Origin: Shimia sp. R9_2
GTDB taxonomy: Bacteria > Pseudomonadota > Alphaproteobacteria > Rhodobacterales > Rhodobacteraceae
Direction of reading: 5' to 3'
DNA length: 64,000 nucleotides
Assembly (NCBI RefSeq): GCF_017743735.1
Contig: NZ_JAGHRO010000002.1
Span: 682,001-746,000, forward strand
Shown: piece by piece, positions 33,250 to 42,293 of the stretch
Position numbering within the stretch: position 1 is the first letter of the stretch
How the letters are laid out: every line of letters starts with the position of its first letter
The notes under the pieces: model-generated
Told to the model about the DNA's origin: nothing
Databases searched by the model: none
The model's input: the letters and a program-made list of their open reading frames with translations, nothing else
Made by a program: the position numbers and the translations under genes

Positions 33250-34002
33250 ATGCCGCGCCCCACCCTGCCTTGTCTAGTCCGGCGATACGTCAGCCACTTC
33301 AATTTGCTGCCTCTGTGGATCTGCGCGGCGATGATGGCGGCAGCTGCGGCGCGGGCAGAGAGCCACGCGCAGCTATGGTCGGTGCATGCTTTTGGCATCA
33401 AAGTGGGGGAGCTCACGCTGGCCGTAAACGAAACGGACAACGCTTATGAGGGGTCAGGCAGCTTCCGCACCACCGGCCTCGCGGGTATCCTGCGCAGCAT
33501 TCGCTTCACGGTCTCTGGCCAAGGCACGCAGGCAGGACAAAACCTGCGCCCCGCGCGTTATGACGGCTATATCAACACCGGCAAGCGGGTGTCTGAAACC
33601 AGCCTTCAGGCGCAAAACAGCCTGCTCATCAAAACCAAAGGCGCGCAGGATCCCGCAACGCCAATTGCTCCCAGCGCCACCAAGGGCGCGCTTGATCCCA
33701 TGAGCATGATGTGGCTCAGCCTGCGCGACCAGACGGATCAAACACTGTGCCAGATCGACCAGACCCAGTTTGACGGCACCCGCCTTGTGCGCATCACTCT
33801 GAAAACCCGCGCCTCAGCGGGCAACAGCGTGACTTGCTCAGGCACCTATGACCGCATTGGCGGCTACTCTGAGGAGGAGTTGACGGAGCTCAAAACATCT
33901 CCGCTGTCGGTGACCTATGAGCGCGACGGCGATCTGTGGCGCGCGAGTGAGGTGCAGCTCACCTCAAGACATGGCAAGGCCAAGCTGATGCGGCGCGAGT
34001 AA
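33250..34002 (+). CDS. DUF3108 exported protein
   Basis: A 250-residue protein of the DUF3108 family. An N-terminal hydrophobic signal (FNLLPLWICAAMMAAAAARA) precedes the start of the domain, QLWSVHAFGIKVGELTLAVN, followed by GSGSFRTTGLAGILRSIRF and a C-terminal PLSVTYERDGDLWRASEVQL. Such proteins are periplasmic and of unknown function, with a beta-rich, lipid-carrier-like fold suggested for relatives. The ATG at 33250 is chosen as the first start before the signal; the ribosome-binding site is weak. The hrpB gene follows after 40 bases and may share the transcript. Confidence 0.78.
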   Translation: MPRPTLPCLVRRYVSHFNLLPLWICAAMMAAAAARAESHAQLWSVHAFGIKVGELTLAVNETDNAYEGSGSFRTTGLAGILRSIRFTVSGQGTQAGQNLRPARYDGYINTGKRVSETSLQAQNSLLIKTKGAQDPATPIAPSATKGALDPMSMMWLSLRDQTDQTLCQIDQTQFDGTRLVRITLKTRASAGNSVTCSGTYDRIGGYSEEELTELKTSPLSVTYERDGDLWRASEVQLTSRHGKAKLMRRE

Positions 34003-34042
34003 GCCTCTGGACCCTCCGGCGCAGCTGGCCGATAACAGCGCC

Positions 34043-36487
34043 ATGACGCAGCTGCCCATTCACGACGCCCTCGATCCGCTCCTCGCTGCCCTGCGCAGCC
34101 ACAACCGCGCGGTCCTGCAAGCCCCTCCTGGCGCCGGCAAAACCACCGTGGTACCGCTCGCCATGCTGGAGGCGGGCCTGACCAAGGGCCGCATCCTGAT
34201 GCTGGAGCCGCGCCGCCTTGCCGCGCGCGCGGCTGCCGAGCGCATGGCGCAAACCTTGGGCGAGAAAGCGGGCGAAACCGTTGGCTATCGCGTGCGCGGC
34301 GACAGCAAAATCTCCAAAGCCACGCGGATTGAGGTGGTCACCGAGGGCATCCTCACCCGTATGATCCAGTCCGACCCGGAGCTGGCGGGTGTTGGCGCGG
34401 TGATCTTTGACGAATTTCACGAACGTTCGCTCAACGCTGATCTGGGCCTCGCCTTGTGCCTTGAGATCTGCGAGGCCCTGCGCGACGATCTGATCCTTGT
34501 TGCCATGTCGGCCACGCTGGACGCCGCCCCTGTGGCCGCGCTTATGGGGGACGCTCCCATCATCACCTCCGAAGGCCGCGCCTTCCCGGTGGAGACCCGC
34601 TGGCTGGACAAACCCTTGACCAAAGGCACCCGGCTGGAAGAGGCCACAGCGCGGCTGATCACTCGGGCGGTGAGTGAGACAGCCGGCGGCGTTCTGGTGT
34701 TCCTGCCCGGTGAAGGTGAAATCCGCCGCACGCAGTCTTTGCTGAAACTGCCAGATGATTGCACCGTGCATCCGCTTTTTGGCGCGATGCCCTTCAAGGA
34801 TCAGCAAGCCGCCATCCGCCCGGCTGAACAGGGCCGCAAAGTGGTGCTCGCCACCTCCATTGCCGAAACCTCGCTCACCATTCAGGACGTGCGTGTGGTG
34901 GTGGACGCAGGCCGCGCCCGCCGCGCGCGTTTTGATCCCGGCTCCGGGATGTCACGCCTTGTGACAGAGCGTGTCACCCGCGCCGAAGCCACCCAACGCC
35001 AAGGCCGTGCAGGCCGTGTGGCCGAAGGGGTCTGTTATCGTCTCTGGACCAAAGGTGAAGAAGGCGCATTGCTTCCCTTCCCGCCTGCTGAGATCGAAGC
35101 GGCCGACCTCACCGGCCTCGCACTTGAGCTTGCGCTTTGGGGCGCAGCGCCCAGCGACCTCGCGTTGCTGTCTCAGCCCAATCCGGGGAGTTTCTCTGAG
35201 GCGCAGGCCGTGCTGCACATGCTTGACGCGCTGGATGACAGCAATCGCATCACGGAACACGGCAAAGCCATCGCCGCGCTGCCTCTGCATCCGCGTCTTG
35301 CGCATATGCTGACCATCGCCGGGCCTCAGGGTGCGCAAATGGCAGCGCTTCTGGCGGCGCGCGATCCGCTGACCCGCGGTGCCCCTGTAGATCTGGCCTT
35401 ACGGCTTGAAGCGCTCACTGACCTCAAAACCTTCACAGAACGGCGGCCCTTCGGGGTCAACCGCGCAGCGCTGCACACTCTGAAAGACGAAGCCAAACGC
35501 CTCGCCAAATCGAGCAAAACCAAAGACGCGCCCGCCTATGCGCCCGCCGAACTCGCCGCGCTCGCCTATCCTGACCGCATCGGGTTGCACCGCAAAGGCG
35601 ACGCGCCGCGCTTTGTGCTTTCCGGCGGCAAGGGCGCGGTGATGGAAGACGGAGACCCACTTGCAGGCAGCCGCCTGATTGTGGTGACCGACACCGACGG
35701 CAACCCGCGCGAAGCCCGCATCCGGCAAGCCATCCAGATCACCGAAGCGCAGGTTCGCAGCCTGTTTGAGCCGCATCTTGAGTGGCTCGACAGCTGCGCA
35801 TGGTCAAAGCGCGAGCGCCGCGTGATTGCCCGACGCCAGGAGCGCTTTGGCACCATCGCGCTGGACGACCGCATTTGGAAAGAGGCCTCCTCAGAGGCAA
35901 TCGCACATGCCATGCTGGACGGCGTGCGCGACCTTGGCCTTACGCTCTCACCCGCCGCCCAACGCTTTGTTGCGCGTGTAACCCTGATCCGCGACGCCGG
36001 ACATGAGTTGCCGGACATGGCACCGGATGCCCTCATGGACAGCATCGAAGAGTGGCTCCTGCCGCATCTTGGCGGCGTGAAAACAGCTGAGCACTGGAAG
36101 AAGTTTGACGTGCTGGACGCCCTACGCGCGCGGCTGGATTGGAACCAGATGCAGCTTCTGGACCGCCTTGCCCCTGCGCATTTCACCACGCCTCTGGATC
36201 GCAAAATACCCATCGACTACGGTGGTGAGCACCCTGAAATCACCCTCCGCCTTCAGGAGCTGTTCGGCCAGACCAGCCACCCCATGGTCGGCAACACCCC
36301 TTTACGTGTCACCCTGCTCTCTCCCGGCCAGAAACCCGTGCAGACCACGATGGACATTCCCGGCTTCTGGGCGAGCTCTTATGCGGACGTGCGCAAGGAC
36401 ATGCGCGGGCGTTATCCCAAGCACCCCTGGCCCGAAGATCCGATGCAAGCTGATCCGACATTACGCGCCAAAAGACGTGGAAATTAG
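34043..36487 (+). CDS. hrpB: ATP-dependent helicase HrpB
   Basis: An 814-residue DEAH/RHA-type RNA helicase. Motifs are APPGAGKTTVVPLA (Walker A), VIFDEFHERSL (DEFH box in place of DEAH), MSATLDAAPV, ATSIAETSLTIQDV and RQGRAGR, then a helicase-associated domain and a C-terminal domain ending TTMDIPGFWASSYADVRKDM, which is HrpB-specific. Its physiological role in bacteria is not settled. The start at 34043 lies 40 bases after the DUF3108 gene. Confidence 0.94.
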   Translation: MTQLPIHDALDPLLAALRSHNRAVLQAPPGAGKTTVVPLAMLEAGLTKGRILMLEPRRLAARAAAERMAQTLGEKAGETVGYRVRGDSKISKATRIEVVTEGILTRMIQSDPELAGVGAVIFDEFHERSLNADLGLALCLEICEALRDDLILVAMSATLDAAPVAALMGDAPIITSEGRAFPVETRWLDKPLTKGTRLEEATARLITRAVSETAGGVLVFLPGEGEIRRTQSLLKLPDDCTVHPLFGAMPFKDQQAAIRPAEQGRKVVLATSIAETSLTIQDVRVVVDAGRARRARFDPGSGMSRLVTERVTRAEATQRQGRAGRVAEGVCYRLWTKGEEGALLPFPPAEIEAADLTGLALELALWGAAPSDLALLSQPNPGSFSEAQAVLHMLDALDDSNRITEHGKAIAALPLHPRLAHMLTIAGPQGAQMAALLAARDPLTRGAPVDLALRLEALTDLKTFTERRPFGVNRAALHTLKDEAKRLAKSSKTKDAPAYAPAELAALAYPDRIGLHRKGDAPRFVLSGGKGAVMEDGDPLAGSRLIVVTDTDGNPREARIRQAIQITEAQVRSLFEPHLEWLDSCAWSKRERRVIARRQERFGTIALDDRIWKEASSEAIAHAMLDGVRDLGLTLSPAAQRFVARVTLIRDAGHELPDMAPDALMDSIEEWLLPHLGGVKTAEHWKKFDVLDALRARLDWNQMQLLDRLAPAHFTTPLDRKIPIDYGGEHPEITLRLQELFGQTSHPMVGNTPLRVTLLSPGQKPVQTTMDIPGFWASSYADVRKDMRGRYPKHPWPEDPMQADPTLRAKRRGN

Positions 36488-36505
36488 CGGAAAATTTACC
36501 AAACC

Positions 36506-36534
36506 TTGATTTACCTGTCCGGAAAACGTATATA
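36506..36534 (+). promoter_or_regulatory. Candidate promoter of the NUDIX gene
   Basis: TTGATT (36506-36511) and TATATA (36529-36534) are separated by 17 bases, a good sigma-70 spacing, about 60 bases before the NUDIX ATG. The predicted transcript leader begins near 36541. Confidence 0.5.
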
Positions 36535-36554
36535 CACTTCCTAGTTAACAACAG

Positions 36555-36578
36555 GTCCGCCAAACGGACTTATCCACA
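36555..36578 (+). promoter_or_regulatory. Leader hairpin and DnaA-box match ahead of the NUDIX gene
   Basis: GTCCG (36555-36559) and CGGAC (36565-36569) form a short hairpin, directly followed by TTATCCACA (36570-36578), a perfect consensus DnaA box. One isolated box does not make an origin, and neighbouring genes are not typical of oriC. It could reflect DnaA control or titration, or chance. Confidence 0.4.
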
Positions 36579-36594
36579 AGCTGAGCAGACGTCT

Positions 36595-37053
36595 ATGACC
36601 AACGCCTTGAAAACCGCTTACGACAGCGTGATTGCGCCGCTTTGGCGTCGTCCCCGCCGCATTCAGCTGGCGGCGCTTTGCACGCGCGGATCGGGCCAGG
36701 GCCGTGAAGTCCTGCTAATCACCTCTCGTGACACAGGCCGCTGGGTTCTGCCCAAAGGCTGGCCGATTGACGGGCTGGATGCCGCCGGTGCGGCCCTGCG
36801 CGAAGCCTGGGAAGAAGCCGGGGTGAAAGACGCCAATATCAATCGCGAGCCTCTGGGCATCTATGCCTATGACAAGCGGCTTGATGGCGGACTTGCTGTT
36901 GGCGTGGACGTCACCGTGTTTGAGGCGGAAGTGACCAAACTGGTGGATGACTTCCCCGAGGCGGACGAACGCACCCGCAAATGGGTGGCCCCCTCTGAGG
37001 CCGCGCATATGGTCGATGAACCCGAATTGCAGGCGCTCCTGCGACAAATGTAA
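36595..37053 (+). CDS. NUDIX hydrolase (diphosphoinositol polyphosphate phosphohydrolase-like)
   Basis: A 152-residue NUDIX protein. The box is recognisable as KGWPIDGLDAAGAALREAWEEAGV: the final REAWEEAG holds the metal-binding Glu pair and the leading Gly is in place, but the Glu normally six residues after that Gly is Leu. The GRWVLPKGWP lead-in resembles DIPP-type enzymes, which hydrolyse dinucleoside or inositol polyphosphates. The substrate is not determined. The gene precedes the PiT phosphate transporter by 78 bases on the same strand. Confidence 0.88.
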   Translation: MTNALKTAYDSVIAPLWRRPRRIQLAALCTRGSGQGREVLLITSRDTGRWVLPKGWPIDGLDAAGAALREAWEEAGVKDANINREPLGIYAYDKRLDGGLAVGVDVTVFEAEVTKLVDDFPEADERTRKWVAPSEAAHMVDEPELQALLRQM

Positions 37054-37131
37054 CAGTTTTATAACCCGTTTCTTGCATTGCGGCGCCAACGGGGATAGGC
37101 CCCAGCGCTAAGCAAACTGGGATTCTCTGTT

Positions 37132-38613
37132 ATGTCCTCGCCAACCTCTGGCAACGAATGGTCCACGCTGGATCGCGACCTTCACCGCATCTCTCACCTC
37201 GAAGCCGCCACTCTCTATGTCTCCCGCCCCATGGTGGGTCTTGGCATTGCGCTGGCGTTCATCGTGCTTGCCGCTGTGCTTGCAGGCCTGCTGACCGGCG
37301 CTGACTCAGGCAACATGATCATCATCGCCGCCGCTGGCTTTGGCGCCTATATGGCGATCAACATCGGCGCAAACGATGTGGCCAACAACATGGGCCCCGC
37401 CGTGGGGGCCAACGCTCTGACCATGGGCGGCGCCATCATCATCGCCGCGATCTGTGAAAGCGCAGGCGCGTTGCTGGCTGGGGGTGACGTGGTCTCCACC
37501 ATTTCCAAAGGGATCATTGATCCTTCGGGCATGGCGAACACCGCCATCTTTATCTGGGCCATGATGGCCGCGCTGATCTCTTCCGCGCTTTGGGTGAACA
37601 TTGCCACTTGGGTCGGCGCGCCAGTGTCCACCACCCACTCCGTTGTGGGGGGCGTGATGGGCGCGGGTATTGCTGCGGCGGGATTTGCCGCCGTGAACTG
37701 GCCCACCATGGGCAAAATCGCCGCCTCCTGGGTGATTTCCCCCGTTCTGGGCGGCGTGATTGCCGCCATGTTCCTGGCTTTCATCAAAGCCAAGATCATC
37801 TATCAGGATGACAAGATCGCCGCCGCCCGCCGCTGGGTGCCAGTGTTGATTGGCATCATGGCAGCCGCCTTTGCCTCTTATTTGGCGCTTAAGGGCCTGA
37901 AGAAGATCATCAAGATCGACATCCAAACCTCCCTGCTGATCGGCGCGGCGGCGGGCGTTCTGCTCTACGCGGTTTCCAAACCCTTCATTCGCAAGCAATC
38001 CGAAGGGCTTGAGAACCGCAACAAATCTCTCAAAGTGCTCTTTGGCATCCCGCTGGTGTTCTCCGCCGCGCTCTTGTCTTTTGCGCACGGTGCAAACGAT
38101 GTGGCCAACGCGGTGGGCCCGCTGGCGGCCATTGTGCACGCGGCAGAGTTTGGCGACATCGCAGCCAAAGTGGCGATCCCAAGCTGGGTCATGATCATCG
38201 GCGCCTTTGGCATCTCCTTCGGCCTGTTCCTGTTTGGCCCCAAACTGATCCGCATGGTGGGTGAGAAGATCACCAAGCTGAACCCCATGCGCGCCTATTG
38301 TGTGGCTCTCTCCGCCGCCATTACCGTGATTGTGGCCTCTTGGCTGGGTCTGCCGGTCAGCTCCACCCACATTGCGGTGGGCGGGATCTTTGGCGTCGGC
38401 TTCTATCGCGAATGGGACGCGGAGCGCCGCCTGCGCAAGAACGCCGGCCAGCGCCCTGTCACCAAGCGTATCGCACCGGAAGAGCGTCGCCGCCGCAAGC
38501 TTGTGCGCCGCAGCCACTTCATGACGATTGTGGCAGCCTGGGTCATCACCGTGCCTGCCGCAGCGTCCATGTCCGCAGTGATCTTCCTGTTGCTCAACGC
38601 CATCACAAGCTAA
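37132..38613 (+). CDS. Inorganic phosphate transporter, PiT family
   Basis: A 493-residue inner-membrane phosphate permease. Both PiT signature repeats are present: GANDVANNMGPAVGANALT near residue 80 and HGANDVANAVGPLAAI near residue 317. About ten membrane segments are separated by a hydrophilic loop (FIRKQSEGLENRNKSLK), and the second half contains VSSTHIAVGG, matching VSTTHSVVGG in the first. Such carriers are low-affinity, proton-coupled transporters of metal-phosphate. The N-terminus is long and hydrophilic. A strong terminator follows. No Pho box was seen. Confidence 0.93.
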   Translation: MSSPTSGNEWSTLDRDLHRISHLEAATLYVSRPMVGLGIALAFIVLAAVLAGLLTGADSGNMIIIAAAGFGAYMAINIGANDVANNMGPAVGANALTMGGAIIIAAICESAGALLAGGDVVSTISKGIIDPSGMANTAIFIWAMMAALISSALWVNIATWVGAPVSTTHSVVGGVMGAGIAAAGFAAVNWPTMGKIAASWVISPVLGGVIAAMFLAFIKAKIIYQDDKIAAARRWVPVLIGIMAAAFASYLALKGLKKIIKIDIQTSLLIGAAAGVLLYAVSKPFIRKQSEGLENRNKSLKVLFGIPLVFSAALLSFAHGANDVANAVGPLAAIVHAAEFGDIAAKVAIPSWVMIIGAFGISFGLFLFGPKLIRMVGEKITKLNPMRAYCVALSAAITVIVASWLGLPVSSTHIAVGGIFGVGFYREWDAERRLRKNAGQRPVTKRIAPEERRRRKLVRRSHFMTIVAAWVITVPAAASMSAVIFLLLNAITS

Positions 38614-38619
38614 CAGCGC

Positions 38620-38655
38620 ACGCCTGCGGGGATCATCTGCCCCGCAGGCGTTTTT
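38620..38655 (+). terminator. Terminator of the PiT gene, overlapping the panE-like 3' end
   Basis: CGCCTGCGGGG (38621-38631) pairs perfectly with CCCCGCAGGCG (38640-38650) over an eight-base loop, followed by TTTTT. The right arm encodes the last codons of the convergent PanE-like gene, whose stop is at 38633-38635. Confidence 0.9.
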
Positions 38656-39670
38656 GCACCTCTTTGGCGCTCAGGCAGGGTGATCCAACGCCCTCCGCCT
38701 CCGCCGCACGGATCAGCGCCGCGATGCGCCCGTTGATCACCGCATCCTGACCGTTCTGTCGGGCCAGCCGCACAATCTGCCCCTGCAGCTCTTCAATCTC
38801 GGTGCCACGCCCGCGATCAAGATCTTCCCACATAGAGCTGCGGGCATTTGGATCAATCGACAGCATCGCGCGAGCGACCCAGCGAAACGCCCAGGTAGGC
38901 AGCCTGAGCACGCGCGGCACAACGCTCATCGGCAGGGCCGCAACGGGATTGCTTGGGGTGATCCCTGCCCCTTCCAGAACCGCCAGCGCCTCAGACATCT
39001 GCGCCGCCATCAAGCGCCGCCACCGCATGTCGCCGATCTGCTGGCGCAAGGGCAGACCTGACAGTGCATTGAGCGCGTTGTTGAGATTGATCACCAGCTT
39101 GCCCCATTGCAAAGCAGCCATATCGCGCTTCTCATGCACCTCAAGCCCAAGGCAGCTCAGATGCCGCGCCACATGCCCTGGCCCCTTCTCGATCGCAATC
39201 TGGCCACTGGTGCCCCGGTGAAAGCGCCCACCACCGACCCAGACCACGTTAAACGGCACCAGGCCTGCGCGCACATCGTGATCCGGCAAGGCCTTGCGCA
39301 GGGTGTCTGCGTTCTCCACGCCATTTTGCAAGCTGACCACAATCGCCCCTTTGGGGGCATGGCGCGCAATCTCAGCAGCGATCTGGACGGTTGCACCGCT
39401 TTTGACAGTCACCAACACAATATCTACCTCAGCAAAGCAGGAAGGATCCGTCTGCATGGCAAAACTGTCAGGAGAAAGCGCCTCATCCAAACCGTCATAA
39501 TCGGTCAGTGACAGGCCATGATGGCTGATTTCTTCAAGGGTACTCGCCCGCAACAACAGCGTCACATTGCGCCCCGCGTGCGCGAGCATGCCGCCCACAA
39601 AACAGCCAATACTGCCCGCCCCTGCCACCACGATACGTGGATAGAGCGCGCTGCGTTCCGCATCGCTCAT
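38633..39670 (-). CDS. 2-Dehydropantoate 2-reductase family (PanE/ApbA-like)
   Basis: A 345-residue ketopantoate-reductase-fold oxidoreductase. The NADPH-binding Rossmann motif is IVVAGAGSIGCFVGGMLAHAG, followed by LLLRASTLEEI; catalytic-region segments are QNGVENADTL, KLVINLNNALNALSG with the conserved Lys and Asn, and WEDLDRGRGTEIEELQG with the C-terminal Glu. Such enzymes reduce ketopantoate for coenzyme A or act on related 2-oxo acids; no pan genes flank it, so the substrate is uncertain. The start at 39670 is favoured over 39712, as the upstream part is not family-like. A GGGGA sits upstream. Confidence 0.87.
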   Translation of the reverse strand: MSDAERSALYPRIVVAGAGSIGCFVGGMLAHAGRNVTLLLRASTLEEISHHGLSLTDYDGLDEALSPDSFAMQTDPSCFAEVDIVLVTVKSGATVQIAAEIARHAPKGAIVVSLQNGVENADTLRKALPDHDVRAGLVPFNVVWVGGGRFHRGTSGQIAIEKGPGHVARHLSCLGLEVHEKRDMAALQWGKLVINLNNALNALSGLPLRQQIGDMRWRRLMAAQMSEALAVLEGAGITPSNPVAALPMSVVPRVLRLPTWAFRWVARAMLSIDPNARSSMWEDLDRGRGTEIEELQGQIVRLARQNGQDAVINGRIAALIRAAEAEGVGSPCLSAKEVQKRLRGR

Positions 39671-39782
39671 GTGTTCTGTCCCCTGTTGCGCCAGCTCTGC
39701 CAGTATAGACAATTTGAGGCAATTCTACGGCAACAGACATGCGAGCGCCAAAACGCAAGCAGGCAACGCAGCGGCGCCCAAC

Positions 39783-39808
39783 AAAAAAGCGCCAGCCGAA
39801 GCCAGCGC
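39783..39808 (-). terminator. Terminator of argF
   Basis: On the minus strand GCGCTGGC-TTCG-GCTGGCGC (39789-39808) pairs fully with two G-U wobbles and a TTCG loop, followed by TTTTTT. It lies 30 bases past the argF stop. Confidence 0.88.
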
Positions 39809-39837
39809 CTTTCTTATGCAAACTGCGGAACCAAGGG

Positions 39838-40761
39838 TTAGCTCAGGCACCATTTCATGATGGCTTTCTGCGCGTGCAGCCGGTTTTCTGCTTCGTCAAA
39901 GATCACCGAAGCAGGGCCGTCCATCACCGCATCCGTGGCTTCCTCGTTGCGGTGGGCGGGCAGGCAATGCATGAACAGTGCGTTGTCCGCAGCGTGGCTC
40001 ATCAGCTCTTCATTCACCTGATAGGGGCGCAGCTGATTGTGGCGTCGCTCGCGCGTCGAGACCGCATCATGCATGCTGACCCAAGTGTCGGTGACCACCA
40101 GATCCGCGCCCTGCACAGCTTTCACCGGATCACGCTCGATCTCCACCTTCACACCTTTGGCGCGCGCTTCCTCGATGAAGACAGCCTCCGGATCCAAAGT
40201 GTTGGGGCCGGTGAACGTGAGGTCAAAGCCGAACTGGCCCGCCGCATGGGCAAAGCTTGCAAACACGTTGTTGCCGTCGCCGGACCAGACAACCTTTTTG
40301 CCCGCGATCGGACCATTCTTTTCCTCAAAAGTCAGGATGTCCGCCATGATCTGGCAGGGGTGCGTGCGGTTTGTCAGACCGTTGATCACCGGCACCGTGG
40401 CATTTTCCGCCATTTCCAGAAGCGTGGCCTCCTCAAAGGTCCGGATCATGATCAGATCCACATAGCGGCTCAGCACTTTGGCGGTGTCCGCAACGGTCTC
40501 GCCATGGCCCAGTTGCAGCTCAGAGCCGGACAGCACCATGGTCTGCCCGCCCATCTGGCGTACACCAACGTCAAAGCTCACACGGGTCCGGGTGGAGGGC
40601 TTTTCAAAGATCAGCGCAACCATGTGATCTTTCAGCGGCAAATCATCGTCCAACGCGCCTTTGGGGCGGCCGTTGCGCGCATCTTTCATCGCTTTGGCGC
40701 TGTCGATCATGCCGCGCAAATCGGCGACTTCGGTTTTGTGGATATCCAGAAAATGTTTCAT
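39838..40761 (-). CDS. argF: Ornithine carbamoyltransferase
   Basis: A 307-residue transcarbamoylase. The carbamoyl-phosphate motif is STRTR in [15 protein letters not shown], ornithine-binding motifs are [10 protein letters not shown] and [10 protein letters not shown], and [14 protein letters not shown] follows. The product, citrulline, feeds arginine synthesis. Its start is 12 bases after the argD stop on the same strand, making argD-argF an operon as in other alphaproteobacteria. A terminator follows. Confidence 0.97.
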   Translation of the reverse strand: MKHFLDIHKTEVADLRGMIDSAKAMKDARNGRPKGALDDDLPLKDHMVALIFEKPSTRTRVSFDVGVRQMGGQTMVLSGSELQLGHGETVADTAKVLSRYVDLIMIRTFEEATLLEMAENATVPVINGLTNRTHPCQIMADILTFEEKNGPIAGKKVVWSGDGNNVFASFAHAAGQFGFDLTFTGPNTLDPEAVFIEEARAKGVKVEIERDPVKAVQGADLVVTDTWVSMHDAVSTRERRHNQLRPYQVNEELMSHAADNALFMHCLPAHRNEEATDAVMDGPASVIFDEAENRLHAQKAIMKWCLS

Positions 40762-40773
40762 CTTATTTGGTCC

Positions 40774-41955
40774 TTACGCCTGCGCGCCCACTTTGGCTGC
40801 CGCCTTCTCCAGCCGCTGGACGGCTTCGGCAATTTCTTCATCTGTAATGTTCAGCGGTGGCAACAGACGCACCACATTGTCTGCGGCTGGCACGGTCACG
40901 ACCTCATGGTCATAGCCCGCCGCAACCACATCGCCGCAGGCTGCTTTGGAACATTTCAGTCCCAGCATCAGCCCCGCACCACGCACCTCTTCAAAGACAT
41001 CCGGATGCGCCGCAACCAGTCCCTCGAGTTTTTGGCGCAAAAGTCCGCCCTTGCGGTTCACGTCGCCCAGAAAGGCATCATCCGCCACAACACCCATCAC
41101 CGCGCCACCGACAGCGCAGGCCAGAGGATTGCCGCCATAGGTGGAGCCGTGGGTGCCCGCAACCATGCCGCTTGCGGCCTCTTCCGTCGCAAGCACCGCG
41201 CCCAGCGGGAAGCCCCCACCGATGCCTTTTGCCACCATCATGATGTCAGGCGTCACGCCCGCCCATTCATGGGCAAAGAGCTTACCTGTCCGGCCAACGC
41301 CGCATTGGACCTCATCCATGATCAGCAGGATGCCCGCCTCATCACAAATGGCCCGCAGCGCCTTCAGGTCGGCGTCCGGCAGCGGGCGAATGCCGCCCTC
41401 ACCTTGGACAGGCTCTACGATGATCGCAGCGGTCTGATCACCCACCAGCGCCTTGGCGGCGTCCACGTCGCCCCAGGCCACCTGATGGAACCCCGGCAGC
41501 AAAGGCCCAAAACCTTTCACCAGTTTTTCAGAACCCGCAGCGGCAATGCCCGCAGAGCTCCGGCCATGGAACGCTCCTTCAAAGGCGATGATCTCCACTC
41601 GCTCGGGCTGGCCTTTGTCGTTCCAGTACTTGCGCGCCATTTTGACGGCCAGCTCACAGCATTCGGTGCCAGAGTTGGTGAAAAACACGGTGTCAGCAAA
41701 GGTATGCGCCACCAGCTTGTCCGCCAGCGCCTGCTGCTGGGTGATGTTGTAAAGGTTGGAAACATGCCAGAGCTTACCGGCCTGCTCCGTCAGCGCATTG
41801 ACCAGAACAGGGTTCGCGTGGCCCAGCACGTTCACCGCAATGCCTGCGCCCAGATCCAGAAAACGTCGGCCATCCGCCTCGATCATCCAGCTTCCTTCGC
41901 CCTTCTCAAAAGTGAGAGGCGCACGGTTGTATGTCGGCAGAATGGACGGGATCAT
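40774..41955 (-). CDS. argD: Acetylornithine aminotransferase
   Basis: A 393-residue class III aminotransferase using pyridoxal phosphate. Family motifs are TNSGTECCELAVKMARKYW, AFHGRSSAGIAAAGSEK, LLIMDEVQCGVGRTGKLFAHE with the cofactor-contacting Asp, and MVAKGIGGGFPLGAVLA with the Schiff-base Lys. It makes acetylornithine in arginine synthesis, and may also act in lysine synthesis. AAAGGAAGA precedes the ATG. Adjacent argF supports the arginine role. Confidence 0.96.
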   Translation of the reverse strand: MIPSILPTYNRAPLTFEKGEGSWMIEADGRRFLDLGAGIAVNVLGHANPVLVNALTEQAGKLWHVSNLYNITQQQALADKLVAHTFADTVFFTNSGTECCELAVKMARKYWNDKGQPERVEIIAFEGAFHGRSSAGIAAAGSEKLVKGFGPLLPGFHQVAWGDVDAAKALVGDQTAAIIVEPVQGEGGIRPLPDADLKALRAICDEAGILLIMDEVQCGVGRTGKLFAHEWAGVTPDIMMVAKGIGGGFPLGAVLATEEAASGMVAGTHGSTYGGNPLACAVGGAVMGVVADDAFLGDVNRKGGLLRQKLEGLVAAHPDVFEEVRGAGLMLGLKCSKAACGDVVAAGYDHEVVTVPAADNVVRLLPPLNITDEEIAEAVQRLEKAAAKVGAQA

Positions 41956-42293
41956 TGCGATCTTCCTTTTTCAGATCATGAGCCTCAGTGACTGCATCAC
42001 TTAAGGCATTTAGGTCAATGTTTTTGAGGGGGTTTGCGTCACTTTCTAACGCATCAGAACAAACACAGGCTTACGCGCCTGTTACGCGGTAAAGCGTCGG
42101 CGTCGCAGCAAAGAGATATGGATGCACTTGTTCATAACCTCTCCCTAATGCGGCAATCGACGAATGGGAACCCCAAACTTCCACCTTGGATAATTTTTGT
42201 GGTTTTTGTTCATTTCGGACTGATACGCGGCGAATTTTGGGCTGTGTAAATCGGCAGCTTGTCAGCCGTGCGCACTGCCCCCATAACCCTCTT
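41956..42293. other. Gene-free gap of 338 bases upstream of argD
   Basis: Holds the divergent promoters of argD and the DMT transporter. A hairpin ACAGGC-ttacgc-GCCTGT (42065-42082) is the only clear inverted repeat. A CATAAC hexamer at 42283-42288 lies just before the transporter ATG, consistent with a leaderless transcript. No ArgR-box or tRNA was recognised. Confidence 0.5.

Noticed and set aside
39739-41991. A 750-codon open frame on the plus strand
   Set aside because: It lies fully antisense to argF and argD, whose motifs and order are unmistakable. Its composition is that of a GC-rich antisense shadow.
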